Positions 8,433 to 17,253 of a stretch of 64,000 bases of DNA are shown here, piece by piece; position 1 is the first letter of the stretch, and each line of letters starts with the position of its first letter. The DNA lies in the NCBI RefSeq assembly GCF_017313265.1, contig NZ_JAFLQZ010000006.1, positions 225,971-289,970 of the forward strand, read 5' to 3'. A program made the translations under genes and the position numbers. The notes beneath the pieces are model-generated. The model did no database searches. It worked only from the letters and a program-made list of their open reading frames with translations, and was not told the origin of the DNA. The DNA is from Hymenobacter telluris (GTDB taxonomy: Bacteria > Bacteroidota > Bacteroidia > Cytophagales > Hymenobacteraceae).

Positions 8433-9172
8433 TTATTCCGGTGGAAATTATCCAGCAGGATAGCGGCGGAAATGGCTACGTTCAGGCTTTCGGCCTGGCC
8501 GCGGCCGGGGATGTGCAGGCGTTGGGTGAGGCGGGCTTCCACCTCCGGCGTGAGGCCGTGCGACTCGCTGCCCATCACCAGCACACCGGTTGGTTCCAGG
8601 GTGAGGTGGTGCACATTGTCGCCGTGCAGGTCGGCGCCGTACACCGGCAGATTGGCGGGCAGGGTGGCTAGCCAGGCGGGCAGGTCGCGCTGCCAGATGG
8701 GCACGCGGGTGAAGGAACCCATGGTAGCCGCTACAGTTTTCGGGGCCCAGGGGTCGGCGCAGGTTTCGCTGAGCACCACGCCGGGCAAGCCGTACCAGTC
8801 GGCCAGCCGGATGAGGGTGCCCAGGTTGCCCGGGTCGCGCACCTGGTCGAGGGCGAGCAGCAGGCCGCCGGGGGCGGGTTGCAGCGGGGGCTCGGTAGGC
8901 AGGCGGGCAATGGCTAGGGCGGTGTTGTTGGTGGCCAGGGTGCCGAGGCTGGTTAGCTCGGCCTCCGTGAGCACCTCCACGGGTACATTGGGGAGTTGGG
9001 CCGGTAATTTTGCAGCGAATTCCACCGTTACCAGCACACGTTCCGTTTGAAGTCCGGACCTTAGCAGCTCCAGCACGCTTTTACCGCCTTCCACCAGAAA
9101 GGCTTCGTGCCGGAGCCGATACTTTTTCAGGTGCAGCGCGTGTACGTATTTTGCTACTGCTTTTGAGACCAT
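8429..9172 (-). CDS. TrmH/SpoU-family RNA 2'-O-methyltransferase
   Basis: 247 residues from the ATG at 9172; an earlier in-frame TTG adds eight residues without support. The N-terminal domain (KKYRLRHEAFLVEGGKSVLE) resembles the SpoU substrate-binding domain. The C-terminal SPOUT domain shows all three motifs: LALDQVRDPGNLGTLIRLAD, then VLVMGSESHGL, then IPGRGQAESLNVAISAAILL. These bind S-adenosylmethionine through the trefoil knot and methylate a ribose 2'-OH in rRNA or tRNA. The exact target cannot be read from sequence. It is divergent from tamL, with 35 bases between the two starts. Confidence 0.9.
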   Translation of the reverse strand: MVSKAVAKYVHALHLKKYRLRHEAFLVEGGKSVLELLRSGLQTERVLVTVEFAAKLPAQLPNVPVEVLTEAELTSLGTLATNNTALAIARLPTEPPLQPAPGGLLLALDQVRDPGNLGTLIRLADWYGLPGVVLSETCADPWAPKTVAATMGSFTRVPIWQRDLPAWLATLPANLPVYGADLHGDNVHHLTLEPTGVLVMGSESHGLTPEVEARLTQRLHIPGRGQAESLNVAISAAILLDNFHRNK

Positions 9173-9207
9173 ACGCTTCAGTAAACGGACGCCCAACCGG
9201 GCCTCGA

Positions 9208-11727
9208 ATGATACATAAGAAAAAAGGGCCGGCGCTAACCGGGGTACTTAGTTTGCTGCTGATTCTGCTGGCCGTGGGTTGCTCGCCCCTACGGTTACTC
9301 GGCCCCAACCAGCAGCTACTCAGCCGGGTAGAGCTAAAAGGGGTAAAGCAAGCCGATGCCGAGCGCCTCGAAGCTCTGTACCGGCAGAAACCAAACAGCA
9401 CCTTCCCGCTGCCAAAACTAGCAATCTATCAGCTAGGGCGCACCTTCTACAACGCCGACCGTACGCAGCGCAAGCTGGATAGTACCCGCGCTGAATACGG
9501 CCGGGAAATACTGGCTGCCCGCCCCGATTCGGCCAAGGTGGGCCGGCTGCTCACTCGCCGTGAGCGGCGCACCACCCGCCTCCAGTTAGTGCTCGACAAG
9601 GGTAACGCCATTATGCGCCTGGGCGAGCCGCCCGTAGTGTACGACTCGGCTCTGACGCGCCAGACAGCCGAGCAACTGGCTACGTTTCTGAAATCCAAGG
9701 GGTTTTTCCGGAGCCGGGTTAGCTACTCCGATACGGTGGCCGACAAGCGCTTTTCGATAGGCCGGCTGCTGGGCGGCCCCGACAGCCTGCACCGCCGCCG
9801 CGTAACAGTGACGTACTCCATCACCGAAAACGCCCCGTTTCACTACTCCCAGCTCGACTACGACATTGCCGACTCTGCCGTGGCCAGCCGGGTACTGGCC
9901 TCGCAGCCGGCCAGTTTGCTGCACGTCAACGACCAGTACGACGAGGAGCTGATTGGGCAGGAGCGCGCCCGCATTGAAACGCTGCTCAAAAACGACGGCT
10001 ACTTCGATTTTCGCCAGCAGTACATCACCCTGGAAGCCGATACCAGCTTTGCCCCGACCACCGTACGGCTACGCACCATTGTAGCCAGCCCCGGCCCAGG
10101 ATTGACGCACGCGCGCTATACCATTCGGCGGGTGCGGTTTATAACGGATGCCGGCACGGTGCGCTTCGGGCAGAAGCGCGACACGCTGGTGCAGGATTCC
10201 ACGCTGTTCTTGGCTTTCGAGCACCGCATCAGCCCGCGCCTGCTCAACCGCAAAGTAACCATCGACGCCGGCGACTATTATAGCCTGACCGCCACCCAAA
10301 CCACTCAGCGCCAGCTCAGCCAACTCGACGTGTTCCGGTTTGCCAGCGTCAACTACCAGAAAGTGCGCCCCCTAACCGAGCAGGACAGCCTGCACCGCCA
10401 GCTCGACGCCAACATTGCCGCCTCGCCTGCCAAGCGCTACCAGGAAACCGTGGAATTTGGGGGCACCTACGTGGCAGGCCTACCGGGGCCGTTCGGCAAC
10501 TTGCGCCTCAAGGCCCGTAACCCTTTTGGCGGCGCCGAGGTGCTGGAACTCGGCCTACGAGCCGGTTTAGAAGGGCAGTACCGACGCGGCAACCAAGAAA
10601 ACCCCGATGCTCCGCTGGAAAGTGTACTGACTACGCAGCTCGGCGCGAATCTTAACCTGATTCTGCCGCAGTTTCTGATACCGTGGCGTACCAACCGTTT
10701 TTTGTCGCGCTACAACCCGCGGACTCGTTTCAACGTGGGTTACAACTACGTGAACCGGCCTGAATATACGCGCACCAACCTGGAAGGTACCTTCGACTAC
10801 ATCTGGCAGCGCACTCCCTTTCATCAACTCGTATTCACGCCGATAGATGTCAGCCTGATTAATACGCCGCGACGGGACACCAGCTTTATCCTCTCGCTGC
10901 GCAGTCAGTTCCCCGACAACCCCTCGGTGCTGGTGGCGTTTCAGCGGCAGTTCATTCCCAGCTTCAGCTTCACCTCACTCTACAATTCCAACGACTTCAA
11001 CCAAACCCTGAACGCCGAGTATTTCCGTTGGTTTGTAGAAATTGGTGGGGTAACGAAACCAGTGTACCAAGACGCGCTGGGCAACATTCCGGTGTATGAT
11101 TTCTACAAGGCCAATGCCGACTACCGGCGCTATTTCAAGTTAGGCCCCCGGTCGTTTTTCGTGTACCGGTTGAACGGCGGCGTAGTGCAGCCACTACGCC
11201 GGAACAGCACCGTTATTCCGTACGAGAAATATTTTTTTGCGGGCGGTACCAGCAGCGTCAGGGCCTGGGGGCCGCGGCGTTTGGGCACGGGCTCCAATAC
11301 CACCTATCAAATCGACCTTACTCCCGGCCCTAGCCCCCTACAATTGGATGAGAATGGCAACCCCATTCGCAACTTCAACTACGAGCAGCCCGGTGAGCTG
11401 CTGCTGGAAGGCAACATCGAGTATCGATTCCCGCTCTACAGCTTCATTAATGGGGCTCTATTCACCGACTTCGGCAACGTCTGGAACCTGCGCCGGGTAG
11501 GCCCCACCGCCTCTCAGTTCAACGTCAACCGGTTTTACAAAGAGTTTGCGGTGGGTTCCGGCTTCGGGCTGCGCTTCGACTTCACGTTCCTGATTCTGCG
11601 CCTCGACATTGCCACCAAGGTGTATGACCCCACCGCCCCCGGCAGCAAATGGGCCATCCGCAACATCAACGTATTCAACAACCGCAACCAAACCGCCCTC
11701 AACCTCGGCATCGGGTATCCCTTCTAG
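9208..11727 (+). CDS. tamL: TamL, Omp85-family translocation and assembly lipoprotein
   Basis: 839 residues from the ATG at 9208. The frame is open about 200 bases further upstream, but that part overlaps the divergent methyltransferase, and MIHKKKGPALTGVLSLLLIL gives a clean lipoprotein signal ending in the lipobox LAVGC. POTRA-like repeats occupy roughly residues 40-370, followed by a 16-strand Omp85 barrel (D15 domain) with the region YFFAGGTSSVRAWGPRRLG and ending TALNLGIGYPF. In Bacteroidota the TamA homologue is a lipoprotein and works with TamB in outer-membrane assembly. No tamB is next to it here. Confidence 0.88.
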   Translation: MIHKKKGPALTGVLSLLLILLAVGCSPLRLLGPNQQLLSRVELKGVKQADAERLEALYRQKPNSTFPLPKLAIYQLGRTFYNADRTQRKLDSTRAEYGREILAARPDSAKVGRLLTRRERRTTRLQLVLDKGNAIMRLGEPPVVYDSALTRQTAEQLATFLKSKGFFRSRVSYSDTVADKRFSIGRLLGGPDSLHRRRVTVTYSITENAPFHYSQLDYDIADSAVASRVLASQPASLLHVNDQYDEELIGQERARIETLLKNDGYFDFRQQYITLEADTSFAPTTVRLRTIVASPGPGLTHARYTIRRVRFITDAGTVRFGQKRDTLVQDSTLFLAFEHRISPRLLNRKVTIDAGDYYSLTATQTTQRQLSQLDVFRFASVNYQKVRPLTEQDSLHRQLDANIAASPAKRYQETVEFGGTYVAGLPGPFGNLRLKARNPFGGAEVLELGLRAGLEGQYRRGNQENPDAPLESVLTTQLGANLNLILPQFLIPWRTNRFLSRYNPRTRFNVGYNYVNRPEYTRTNLEGTFDYIWQRTPFHQLVFTPIDVSLINTPRRDTSFILSLRSQFPDNPSVLVAFQRQFIPSFSFTSLYNSNDFNQTLNAEYFRWFVEIGGVTKPVYQDALGNIPVYDFYKANADYRRYFKLGPRSFFVYRLNGGVVQPLRRNSTVIPYEKYFFAGGTSSVRAWGPRRLGTGSNTTYQIDLTPGPSPLQLDENGNPIRNFNYEQPGELLLEGNIEYRFPLYSFINGALFTDFGNVWNLRRVGPTASQFNVNRFYKEFAVGSGFGLRFDFTFLILRLDIATKVYDPTAPGSKWAIRNINVFNNRNQTALNLGIGYPF

Positions 11728-11728
11728 C

Positions 11729-11848
11729 GGTGAGTTGGTGAGATAGTGAAATGGTGAGTTTGACGTTCTAGCTGCGTAATCTGCGCTAATAGAACGTCAA
11801 GCTCACAATTTCACTATCTCACTATTTCACCAACTCACTAACTCACCT
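11729..11848. repeat. Long inverted-repeat element overlapping a gene 3' end
   Basis: Left arm 11729-11770 and right arm 11790-11848, with near-complete pairing close to the loop (tgacgttcta / tagaacgtca) and then imperfect pairing of GGTGAG / AGTGAAA units outwards. It begins 2 bases after the tamL stop. On the other strand it encodes the last six residues (GELVSW) and the TGA stop of the E1 dehydrogenase. It belongs to the same family as 8341-8432. Confidence 0.8.
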
Positions 11849-14019
11849 ATGGCGGCGGCTACTTTATCGGCGTTGGGGAGCATTTGGCGCTCCAGGTCCA
11901 CGTTGAGGGCAATGGCGGGCAGATTGGCGGCGCCGAGGGTGAAAACGGGGGCGTCGAGCTGGCGGAAGCAGGTGCGCTGGATGCGGCCAGCCAGGCTCTC
12001 GGCGAAGGAGTTCATGAGCGGCTCCTCGGTGAGTACCAGAGCCTTGCCGTGGCGGCGCACGGCCACTTCCACGGCCTCGAAATCAAGCGGATTGAGAGTG
12101 CGCAAGTCCAGGATTTCCACCTGGCCGGGGAACTGGCGGCTGGCGGTTTTCGCCCAGTACACGCCCATGCCGTAGGTGACAACCACGCAGGTTTCGCCGC
12201 TGGCCAGCTTCTGCGCGTCGGCGGCTTGGGCTATGGCGGCCTTGCCGAGCGGAATAACGTAGCCGGCGGCCGGCTCCACGGTTTTGGCGTCTTCGGTGCC
12301 GGGTACTTTGCTCCAGTACAGGCCTTTATGCTCCAGCATTACCACCGGGTTCGGGTCGAGGAAGGCGGCGCGCATCAGGCCCTTCATGTCGGCGGCGTTG
12401 CTGGGGTACACCACCTTGATGCCGCGGATGTTGAGCAGCGTGCTTTCAATCGAGCCCGAATGATACGGCCCGCCCCCACCGTACGCCCCAATCGGCACCC
12501 GAATCAGGCTTTGCACCGGAAACTGCCCGTTGGACAAGTAGCACGATTTGCTCAGCTCTTCCACCAACTGATTGAGGCCGGGCCAGATGTAGTCGGCAAA
12601 CTGGATTTCCACAATGGCCTTGGCCCCTACGGCGCTCATACCGGCCGTGCTGCCCACAATGTAGGCCTCCTGAATGGGCGTATTGAACACGCGGGCGTCG
12701 CCGTACTTTTTGGCCAGTAAAGCTGCCTCCCGGAACACGCCGCCCAGCTCCCCTCCCACATCCTGGCCGTAAAACAGCGCCTCCGGAAACTCGCGCAGAA
12801 TATCATCAATGGTGTGCAGGGCGGCGTCTACCATCAGCGCTTTGTCGGCACCGGCGGGGCTCCGCTCCCCGGCTTCCTCGGTCACGGCAGGCGGCGCAAA
12901 TTCGTGGTCGGCGTAGGTGGCCGGGTCGGGCGCGGGGGCGGCCAGGGCGCGCTGGTAGTCGGCCTCTACCGTAGCGCGGGCGTCGGCGGCCAACATGGAT
13001 AGCGCGGTTTCGGTGAAACCCAGATCCAGCATCTGCTGGTGCAGGCGCGGCAGTGGGTCGAGTAGGTTGTGGGCGGTAAGGTTGTCGCCGCGGTACCACT
13101 CACGCCGCACGCCACTGGTGTGGTGGCCCAACAGCGGGCACTTGGCGTGCACCAGCACCGGACCGCGCCGCGCCCGTACGTAGTCGAAGGCGTCGGCCAT
13201 ACCGGCGTAACTAGCTTGGAAATCGGCCCCGTCGAACTGCAAGCGGTGCAACCCTTTGAAGCCGGCGGCAAACTCGTAGGCATCCATGGTGCGCATTTCG
13301 CGGCCGGTGGCCGAAATACCCCAGTCGTTGTCTTGCACCAGATAAATGATGGGCAACTGGTGCAGCACGGCCATTTGCAGGGCCTCACTCACCTCGCCTT
13401 CCGTCATGGCCCCGTCGCCAATCGAGCAAACCACTACAGGCTTTGCCTCTGAATTAAAAATTAAAAATTCAGAATTAAAATTTGACTGGGCATTGCTGTT
13501 AGAATTGGTTGGGGCTGACTTATCGGCTTCATTTTTAATTTTTAATTCTAAATTTTTAATTGACTCCAAATACTTGATGCCATGGGCCATACCGGTAGCC
13601 GGAATGGCCTGCATGCCGGTGGCCGAGCTTTGGTGCGGAATCAGTGGGAAACCTTTGCGCCGCAACGAGGGGTGGCTGTAGTAGGTACGGCCGCCACTGA
13701 ACGGGTCGTCGCGCTTGGCCATGAGTTGCAGCATCAATTCATACGGCTGCAACCCCAACCCGATGAGCATGGCGTCGTCGCGGTAGTAGGGCGCCACGCA
13801 GTCGATGGGGCGCAGGTGGAAAGCGGCAGCCAGCTGCACGGCTTCGTGGCCGCGGGCGGTGGCGTGCACGTATTTGGCCGTTATGGCTTTGTTTTCTTCG
13901 TAGAGCCGGGCCATTTCGGCGGCGGTGTGCATCAGGCGGTAGGCTCGTTGCCAAGTGGCCTGGGTAGGTTGGGTGGTAGCGAAGGTAGGTTCCAGAGTGG
14001 GGGCGGCTTGGCTTGACAT
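11827..14019 (-). CDS. Alpha-ketoacid dehydrogenase E1, fused alpha and beta subunits
   Basis: 730 residues. Residues about 20-360 are the E1-alpha thiamine-diphosphate domain (YVHATARGHEAVQLAAAFHL; TPP motif GDGAMTEGE at 201-209). Residues about 390-730 are the E1-beta pyrimidine-binding and C-terminal domains (DILREFPEALFYGQDVGGEL, then FNTPIQEAYIVGSTAGMSA). The fused form is common in Bacteroidota and is usually annotated as a 2-oxoisovalerate/2-oxo-acid dehydrogenase E1. Two features are odd: residues about 153-192 (Asn/Ser/Lys-rich) are encoded by an AT-rich inverted-repeat element lying in frame just before the TPP motif, and the last six residues and stop come from another repeat. The frame is open throughout, so a product is expected, but its activity is uncertain. 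Confidence 0.88.
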   Translation of the reverse strand: MSSQAAPTLEPTFATTQPTQATWQRAYRLMHTAAEMARLYEENKAITAKYVHATARGHEAVQLAAAFHLRPIDCVAPYYRDDAMLIGLGLQPYELMLQLMAKRDDPFSGGRTYYSHPSLRRKGFPLIPHQSSATGMQAIPATGMAHGIKYLESIKNLELKIKNEADKSAPTNSNSNAQSNFNSEFLIFNSEAKPVVVCSIGDGAMTEGEVSEALQMAVLHQLPIIYLVQDNDWGISATGREMRTMDAYEFAAGFKGLHRLQFDGADFQASYAGMADAFDYVRARRGPVLVHAKCPLLGHHTSGVRREWYRGDNLTAHNLLDPLPRLHQQMLDLGFTETALSMLAADARATVEADYQRALAAPAPDPATYADHEFAPPAVTEEAGERSPAGADKALMVDAALHTIDDILREFPEALFYGQDVGGELGGVFREAALLAKKYGDARVFNTPIQEAYIVGSTAGMSAVGAKAIVEIQFADYIWPGLNQLVEELSKSCYLSNGQFPVQSLIRVPIGAYGGGGPYHSGSIESTLLNIRGIKVVYPSNAADMKGLMRAAFLDPNPVVMLEHKGLYWSKVPGTEDAKTVEPAAGYVIPLGKAAIAQAADAQKLASGETCVVVTYGMGVYWAKTASRQFPGQVEILDLRTLNPLDFEAVEVAVRRHGKALVLTEEPLMNSFAESLAGRIQRTCFRQLDAPVFTLGAANLPAIALNVDLERQMLPNADKVAAAIGELVSW
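13449..13566. repeat. AT-rich inverted-repeat element inside a coding sequence
   Basis: Arms about 13451-13486 and 13531-13564 are built from the unit AATTAAAAATT and are inverted copies with small shifts around a 44-base centre. The same family occurs at 18742-18841. Here it lies wholly inside the E1 dehydrogenase and keeps the frame, encoding about 39 residues rich in Asn, Ser and Lys. The composition is strikingly lower in GC than the gene around it, which supports insertion. Confidence 0.8.
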
Positions 14020-14060
14020 AGAGTGGCGGTGGGTGGCGCAACGAAATTACAGGTTCAGAT

Positions 14061-14202
14061 TGGATGAATGGATGAGGGGATGATTGAATGATGGAGCAGC
14101 CAAAGCGCAAGGCCCATCGGAAGTCACGAATTTCTCGTTTTGTCTGCGCAGATTGCGCCACCTACAACAGCCGAGCGCCTATATCCCTCATCCAATCATC
14201 CA
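14061..14202. repeat. GGATGATTGGATGAGGG-type inverted repeat in a divergent promoter region
   Basis: Left arm 14061-14080 and right arm 14184-14202 match in inverted orientation with one or two differences; the left arm is extended by further GGATGA/GATTGAATGA units to 14095. It fills the gap between the divergent E1 and GNAT genes, and the right arm ends 3 bases before the GNAT start codon. Its centre (about 100 bases) must hold at least part of both promoters. Confidence 0.65.
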
Positions 14203-14205
14203 CCC

Positions 14206-14721
14206 ATGCTCCTCACCCCTGCCACTGCGGCCGACATTCCGGCGCTGGTAACCTTGGTAAACAGTGCCTACCGGGGCGAAGTATCCACCCAGGGCTGGAC
14301 CACCGAAGCGCACCTGCTCGACGGCCAGCGTACCGATGCCGCCGCCCTGCTGGAGTTGCTAGCCGCTCCCGAGGCCACTATTCTGCAAGGCACCACGCCC
14401 ACCGGAGAGCTACTCGGCAGCGTGTACCTGCACCCCGAACCCGACGGGGTACTGTACCTGGGTATGCTGTCGGTGGCGCCCACGCAGCAGGGCCAGGGTA
14501 TCGGCAAGCACTTGCTGGAAGCCGCCGAGGCGTTTGCCCGCCAAACCGCCTGCACCAGGATTCGGATTACGGTTATTTCGGTGCGGACCGAGCTGCTGGC
14601 GTGGTACGAGCGGCATGGCTACCACCGCACCGGCGCCACCGAAGCCTTCCCCACCGACACCCGGTTCGGCATCCCTCGGCAGCCGCTGGAGTTGCTGGTG
14701 CTGGAGAAGGAGTTGAGTTAG
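14206..14721 (+). CDS. GNAT-family N-acetyltransferase
   Basis: 171 residues from the ATG at 14206, at the expected distance before the first beta strand (LLTPATAADIPALVTLVNSA). The acetyl-CoA pyrophosphate-binding motif is visible as LSVAPTQQGQGIGKHLLEAA (around residues 88-107), followed by ITVISVRTELLAWYERHGYH typical of motif B. Substrate is not predictable. The open frame extends upstream into the repeat element, but translation from there would run through repeat sequence only. Confidence 0.88.
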   Translation: MLLTPATAADIPALVTLVNSAYRGEVSTQGWTTEAHLLDGQRTDAAALLELLAAPEATILQGTTPTGELLGSVYLHPEPDGVLYLGMLSVAPTQQGQGIGKHLLEAAEAFARQTACTRIRITVISVRTELLAWYERHGYHRTGATEAFPTDTRFGIPRQPLELLVLEKELS

Positions 14722-14752
14722 ATAATCGACTGACGCCTACTACACTTTCTAT

Positions 14753-15217
14753 ATGCGAATCAACCAATCGGTTAGGTTGCTGGCATTGTTAATATGCGCG
14801 GCCTGTGTTCACCGTCTACCAGCTCAAGAGCCTCTTTCTGTGCGATTATCCTCACCGGTCTGTATACAACTAGAAAAGGCTACGGCCTTGGAGTATGTTG
14901 TATTTAACCCAAATCGTGAAAGCATCCGGTTTAACTCATTTCGTTTAGGTTTTTATTCTATTGAAAACATATCGACTATGGAGGAGCCGGAACGTACCAT
15001 AATAAGTGAACCGACTAGTACACTGCCCGGCGTAATTATCATACCGCCACTGTCAGAAATTCGGCTTCAGGACACAACGCATTGGTTTCAGCAATTCAAG
15101 CTTGAACAGGGCGAAAAATATCAGGTTCAGTTTGTTGACTCGGGGCCTCTTTCCAAAAAAGACAAACTAACCGTAGCACAGCAAGTTGGTCCCGCTATAC
15201 TTACCATGTGCAAATAA
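14753..15217 (+). CDS. Secreted hypothetical protein
   Basis: 154 residues with an N-terminal signal sequence (RLLALLICAACVHRLPAQ; a Cys in the h-region leaves open whether it is a lipoprotein). The mature part looks like a single beta-sandwich domain (VVFNPNRESIRFNSFRLGFY, TLPGVIIIPPLSEIRLQDT), loosely reminiscent of intracellular-protease-inhibitor or Ig-like folds. I do not recognise the family. Base composition is clearly AT-richer than the flanking GNAT and hemF genes, suggesting recent acquisition or weak codon selection. Confidence 0.65.
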   Translation: MRINQSVRLLALLICAACVHRLPAQEPLSVRLSSPVCIQLEKATALEYVVFNPNRESIRFNSFRLGFYSIENISTMEEPERTIISEPTSTLPGVIIIPPLSEIRLQDTTHWFQQFKLEQGEKYQVQFVDSGPLSKKDKLTVAQQVGPAILTMCK

Positions 15218-15352
15218 AGTATCCGAGGCCTCTGCACGTCTGCAAAACCAGTAAAGCCGTACCTTCGCAGCCTTGAAAACTGCGGCGGCGCTACGTGGCA
15301 TCCGTTTCTGAGTGGGCCCGTTGCTTACTCACCACGCGCCGCCTTGCCTTCT

Positions 15353-16306
15353 ATGTCGAATCTTACCTCATTTCCTACCGCCACTCCGGCTGCCACCTTG
15401 CGCGCCAGCGTAGAAGCTTGGCTGCGCGAATTTCAAGACTGGCTGTGCCAGCAGCTGGAAACTACCGACGGCACTGGCCGTTTTCAGGAAGACGCTTGGC
15501 AGCACCACGGCGGCGGCGGCGGCCGCTCGCGCGTGCTCACTCACGGCACCATCATCGAGAAGGGCGGCGTGAATTTTTCGGCCGTGCAAGGCACCATGAG
15601 CGAGCAGGCGGCCCGCGTGCTGCTCATGCCCAACCCCGAGTATTTCGCCACTGGCGTATCGGTGGTGCAGCACCCGCGCAGCCCGCTGGTGCCCATCTCG
15701 CACATGAACGTGCGGTATTTCGAGGCCGGCAACGGCGAGGCGTGGTTTGGCGGCGGGCTCGATTTAACCCCGATTTACGTGGATGAAGCGCAGGGCCGCT
15801 GGTTTCACGAGCAGATTGCCGAGGTGTGCGCGCAGCACAATCCTACCTACTACGCCCGCTTCAAGCAGTGGGCCGACGATTATTTTTACCTGCCTCACCG
15901 CCAGGAAACGCGCGGCATCGGCGGCCTGTTCTTCGACCGGCTCACGGTGGGTAAAGACGGTGAGGCCGAGGCGCTGTTTGCCTTTATCCGGGCCGTGGGC
16001 GAGGTTTTTGGCCGCACCTACACTGAGTTGATGCGCCAGAATGCCAACCTGCCCTACTCCGAGCAACAGAAGCAGTGGCAGCTGGTGCGCCGGGGCCGCT
16101 ACGCCGAGTTCAACCTGGCCTTCGACCGGGGTACGCGCTTCGGGCTGGAAACCGGGGGCCGCACCGAAAGCATTCTGATGAGCTTGCCCCCCCAGGTGGA
16201 GTGGCACTACAATTTCCCCATCGAGCCCAACTCGCCCGAAGCCGCCACCCAGGCCTGGCTGCGCAAAGGCGTAGACTGGCTTACTGAAACCTCCCGCCCC
16301 GCTTGA
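15353..16306 (+). CDS. hemF: Oxygen-dependent coproporphyrinogen III oxidase
   Basis: 317 residues from the ATG at 15353 (a TTG three codons earlier is unlikely). Converts coproporphyrinogen III to protoporphyrinogen IX with O2 in haem synthesis. Family hallmarks are seen in order: WLCQQLETTDGTGRFQEDAW, RVLTHGTIIEKGGVNFSAVQ, VPISHMNVRYFEAGNGEAWF, FGGGLDLTPIYVDE, KQWADDYFYLPHRQETRGIG, GRYAEFNLAFDRGTRFGLET and SLPPQVEWHYNF. The length is normal. Its TGA stop overlaps the TTG start of the next gene, implying coupling. Confidence 0.97.
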   Translation: MSNLTSFPTATPAATLRASVEAWLREFQDWLCQQLETTDGTGRFQEDAWQHHGGGGGRSRVLTHGTIIEKGGVNFSAVQGTMSEQAARVLLMPNPEYFATGVSVVQHPRSPLVPISHMNVRYFEAGNGEAWFGGGLDLTPIYVDEAQGRWFHEQIAEVCAQHNPTYYARFKQWADDYFYLPHRQETRGIGGLFFDRLTVGKDGEAEALFAFIRAVGEVFGRTYTELMRQNANLPYSEQQKQWQLVRRGRYAEFNLAFDRGTRFGLETGGRTESILMSLPPQVEWHYNFPIEPNSPEAATQAWLRKGVDWLTETSRPA

Positions 16307-16881
16307 TTGAAGCTCTAAAATCTCTGGACAACTGGCTGCTGCTGGCCGCCAACCGCCACCATGCCCCCTGGCTGGACGAACTGATGGTGTTCTTCACCGA
16401 GCGGTTTGTGTGGTTTCCGGCTTACTTCGTGCTGCTGGTGGTGCTGGCGTATCTGGTGGGGCGCCGGGCCTGGGTGCTGCTGCCGCTGCTGGGCGCCACG
16501 GTAGCCCTGGCCGACATTATTTCCAGCCGCCTGTTTAAGCCCTACTTCGCCCGGCTCCGCCCCTGCCATGATCCTACCCTATCGGCTACGTTGAACATGG
16601 TGAATGGCTGCGGCGGGCAGTTCGGGTTTATGTCGTCGCACGCGGCTAACGCCTTTGCCCTCACGGTGTTCATGGCCTTGGTGCTACCTCGCCGTTATCG
16701 GGTGGCGCAATGGCTACTACTGGTTTGGGCCATCATCGTAAGCTACAGCCGTATCTATCTGGCCGCGCACTTCCCTTCCGACGTATTGGCCGGCGCTCTG
16801 CTCGGCAGTTTGCTGGCTTGGGGGTTTGCCACGCTTTATAAGCGCCTAACCAGTACCGGCCCGCTTAGTAAAATTTTCTAG
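16303..16881 (+). CDS. PAP2-family membrane phosphatase
   Basis: 192 residues; the start is TTG within the TTGA overlap with the hemF stop, with no better candidate. Several transmembrane helices alternate with the three acid-phosphatase motifs: RLFKPYFARLRP (KxxxxxxRP), then FMSSHAANAFA (PSGH-like, with S-S-H), then SYSRIYLAAHFPSDVLAG (SRxxxxxHxxxD). Such enzymes dephosphorylate lipid phosphates such as undecaprenyl diphosphate or lipid A anchors; the substrate is not determined here. A hairpin terminator follows at 16905. Confidence 0.88.
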   Translation: MIEALKSLDNWLLLAANRHHAPWLDELMVFFTERFVWFPAYFVLLVVLAYLVGRRAWVLLPLLGATVALADIISSRLFKPYFARLRPCHDPTLSATLNMVNGCGGQFGFMSSHAANAFALTVFMALVLPRRYRVAQWLLLVWAIIVSYSRIYLAAHFPSDVLAGALLGSLLAWGFATLYKRLTSTGPLSKIF

Positions 16882-16904
16882 AAAAGCCTTTTTTCAATTA
16901 TATA

Positions 16905-16936
16905 AAAGCCGCTGTCAAGCTCCTGACAGCGGCTTT
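16905..16936 (+). terminator. Intrinsic terminator after the hemF-PAP2 pair
   Basis: Perfect 13-bp stem (aaagccgctgtca / tgacagcggcttt) with a 6-base loop, followed by T-rich sequence on the plus strand and preceded by A-rich sequence, so it can also end the minus-strand small gene that stops at 16953. Confidence 0.8.
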
Positions 16937-16952
16937 CTTATCGGGTAGAATA

Positions 16953-17159
16953 CTACTTGGCAGGCTTGCGGTTGCCGGTGTGGCCGTCGCCCCGGTCGCC
17001 TTGGCCGGGCTTGCTGGTGATTTTGGAGTTGTGCTGGTCGTCCTGCGACAAAGAACGGTTCAGGTCCACCTCACTGGTGAACTGGCCCCGTGCATTCCGG
17101 CGCACGTAGCGCTTGTCGCCGGGCGTAGGCTCTAGTTGTTCGCGCTTGGATTTCGGCAT
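16953..17159 (-). CDS. Small basic hypothetical protein
   Basis: 68 residues, hydrophilic and rich in Lys, Arg, Gly and Asp, with the segment DKRYVRRNARGQFTSEVDLN near the N-terminus that looks like a conserved core and a disordered tail. It has an ATG start and lies between a terminator and a 200-base spacer. Similar short proteins occur widely in Bacteroidota and Proteobacteria; function unknown. Confidence 0.6.
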   Translation of the reverse strand: MPKSKREQLEPTPGDKRYVRRNARGQFTSEVDLNRSLSQDDQHNSKITSKPGQGDRGDGHTGNRKPAK

Positions 17160-17253
17160 GGCGGGAAGGAAGTAACAAGTTGACGATCTACTTGATACGC
17201 ACTTCTTGCCAAGCAGGTTAGCTACTTGCTTACCGGGTTGTCACCCTGATTGC

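Noticed and set aside
13451..13564. Short repeated AT units that look like a CRISPR array.
   Set aside because: Units are only about 11 bases, lie in two inverted groups, have no spacers and are inside a coding frame.
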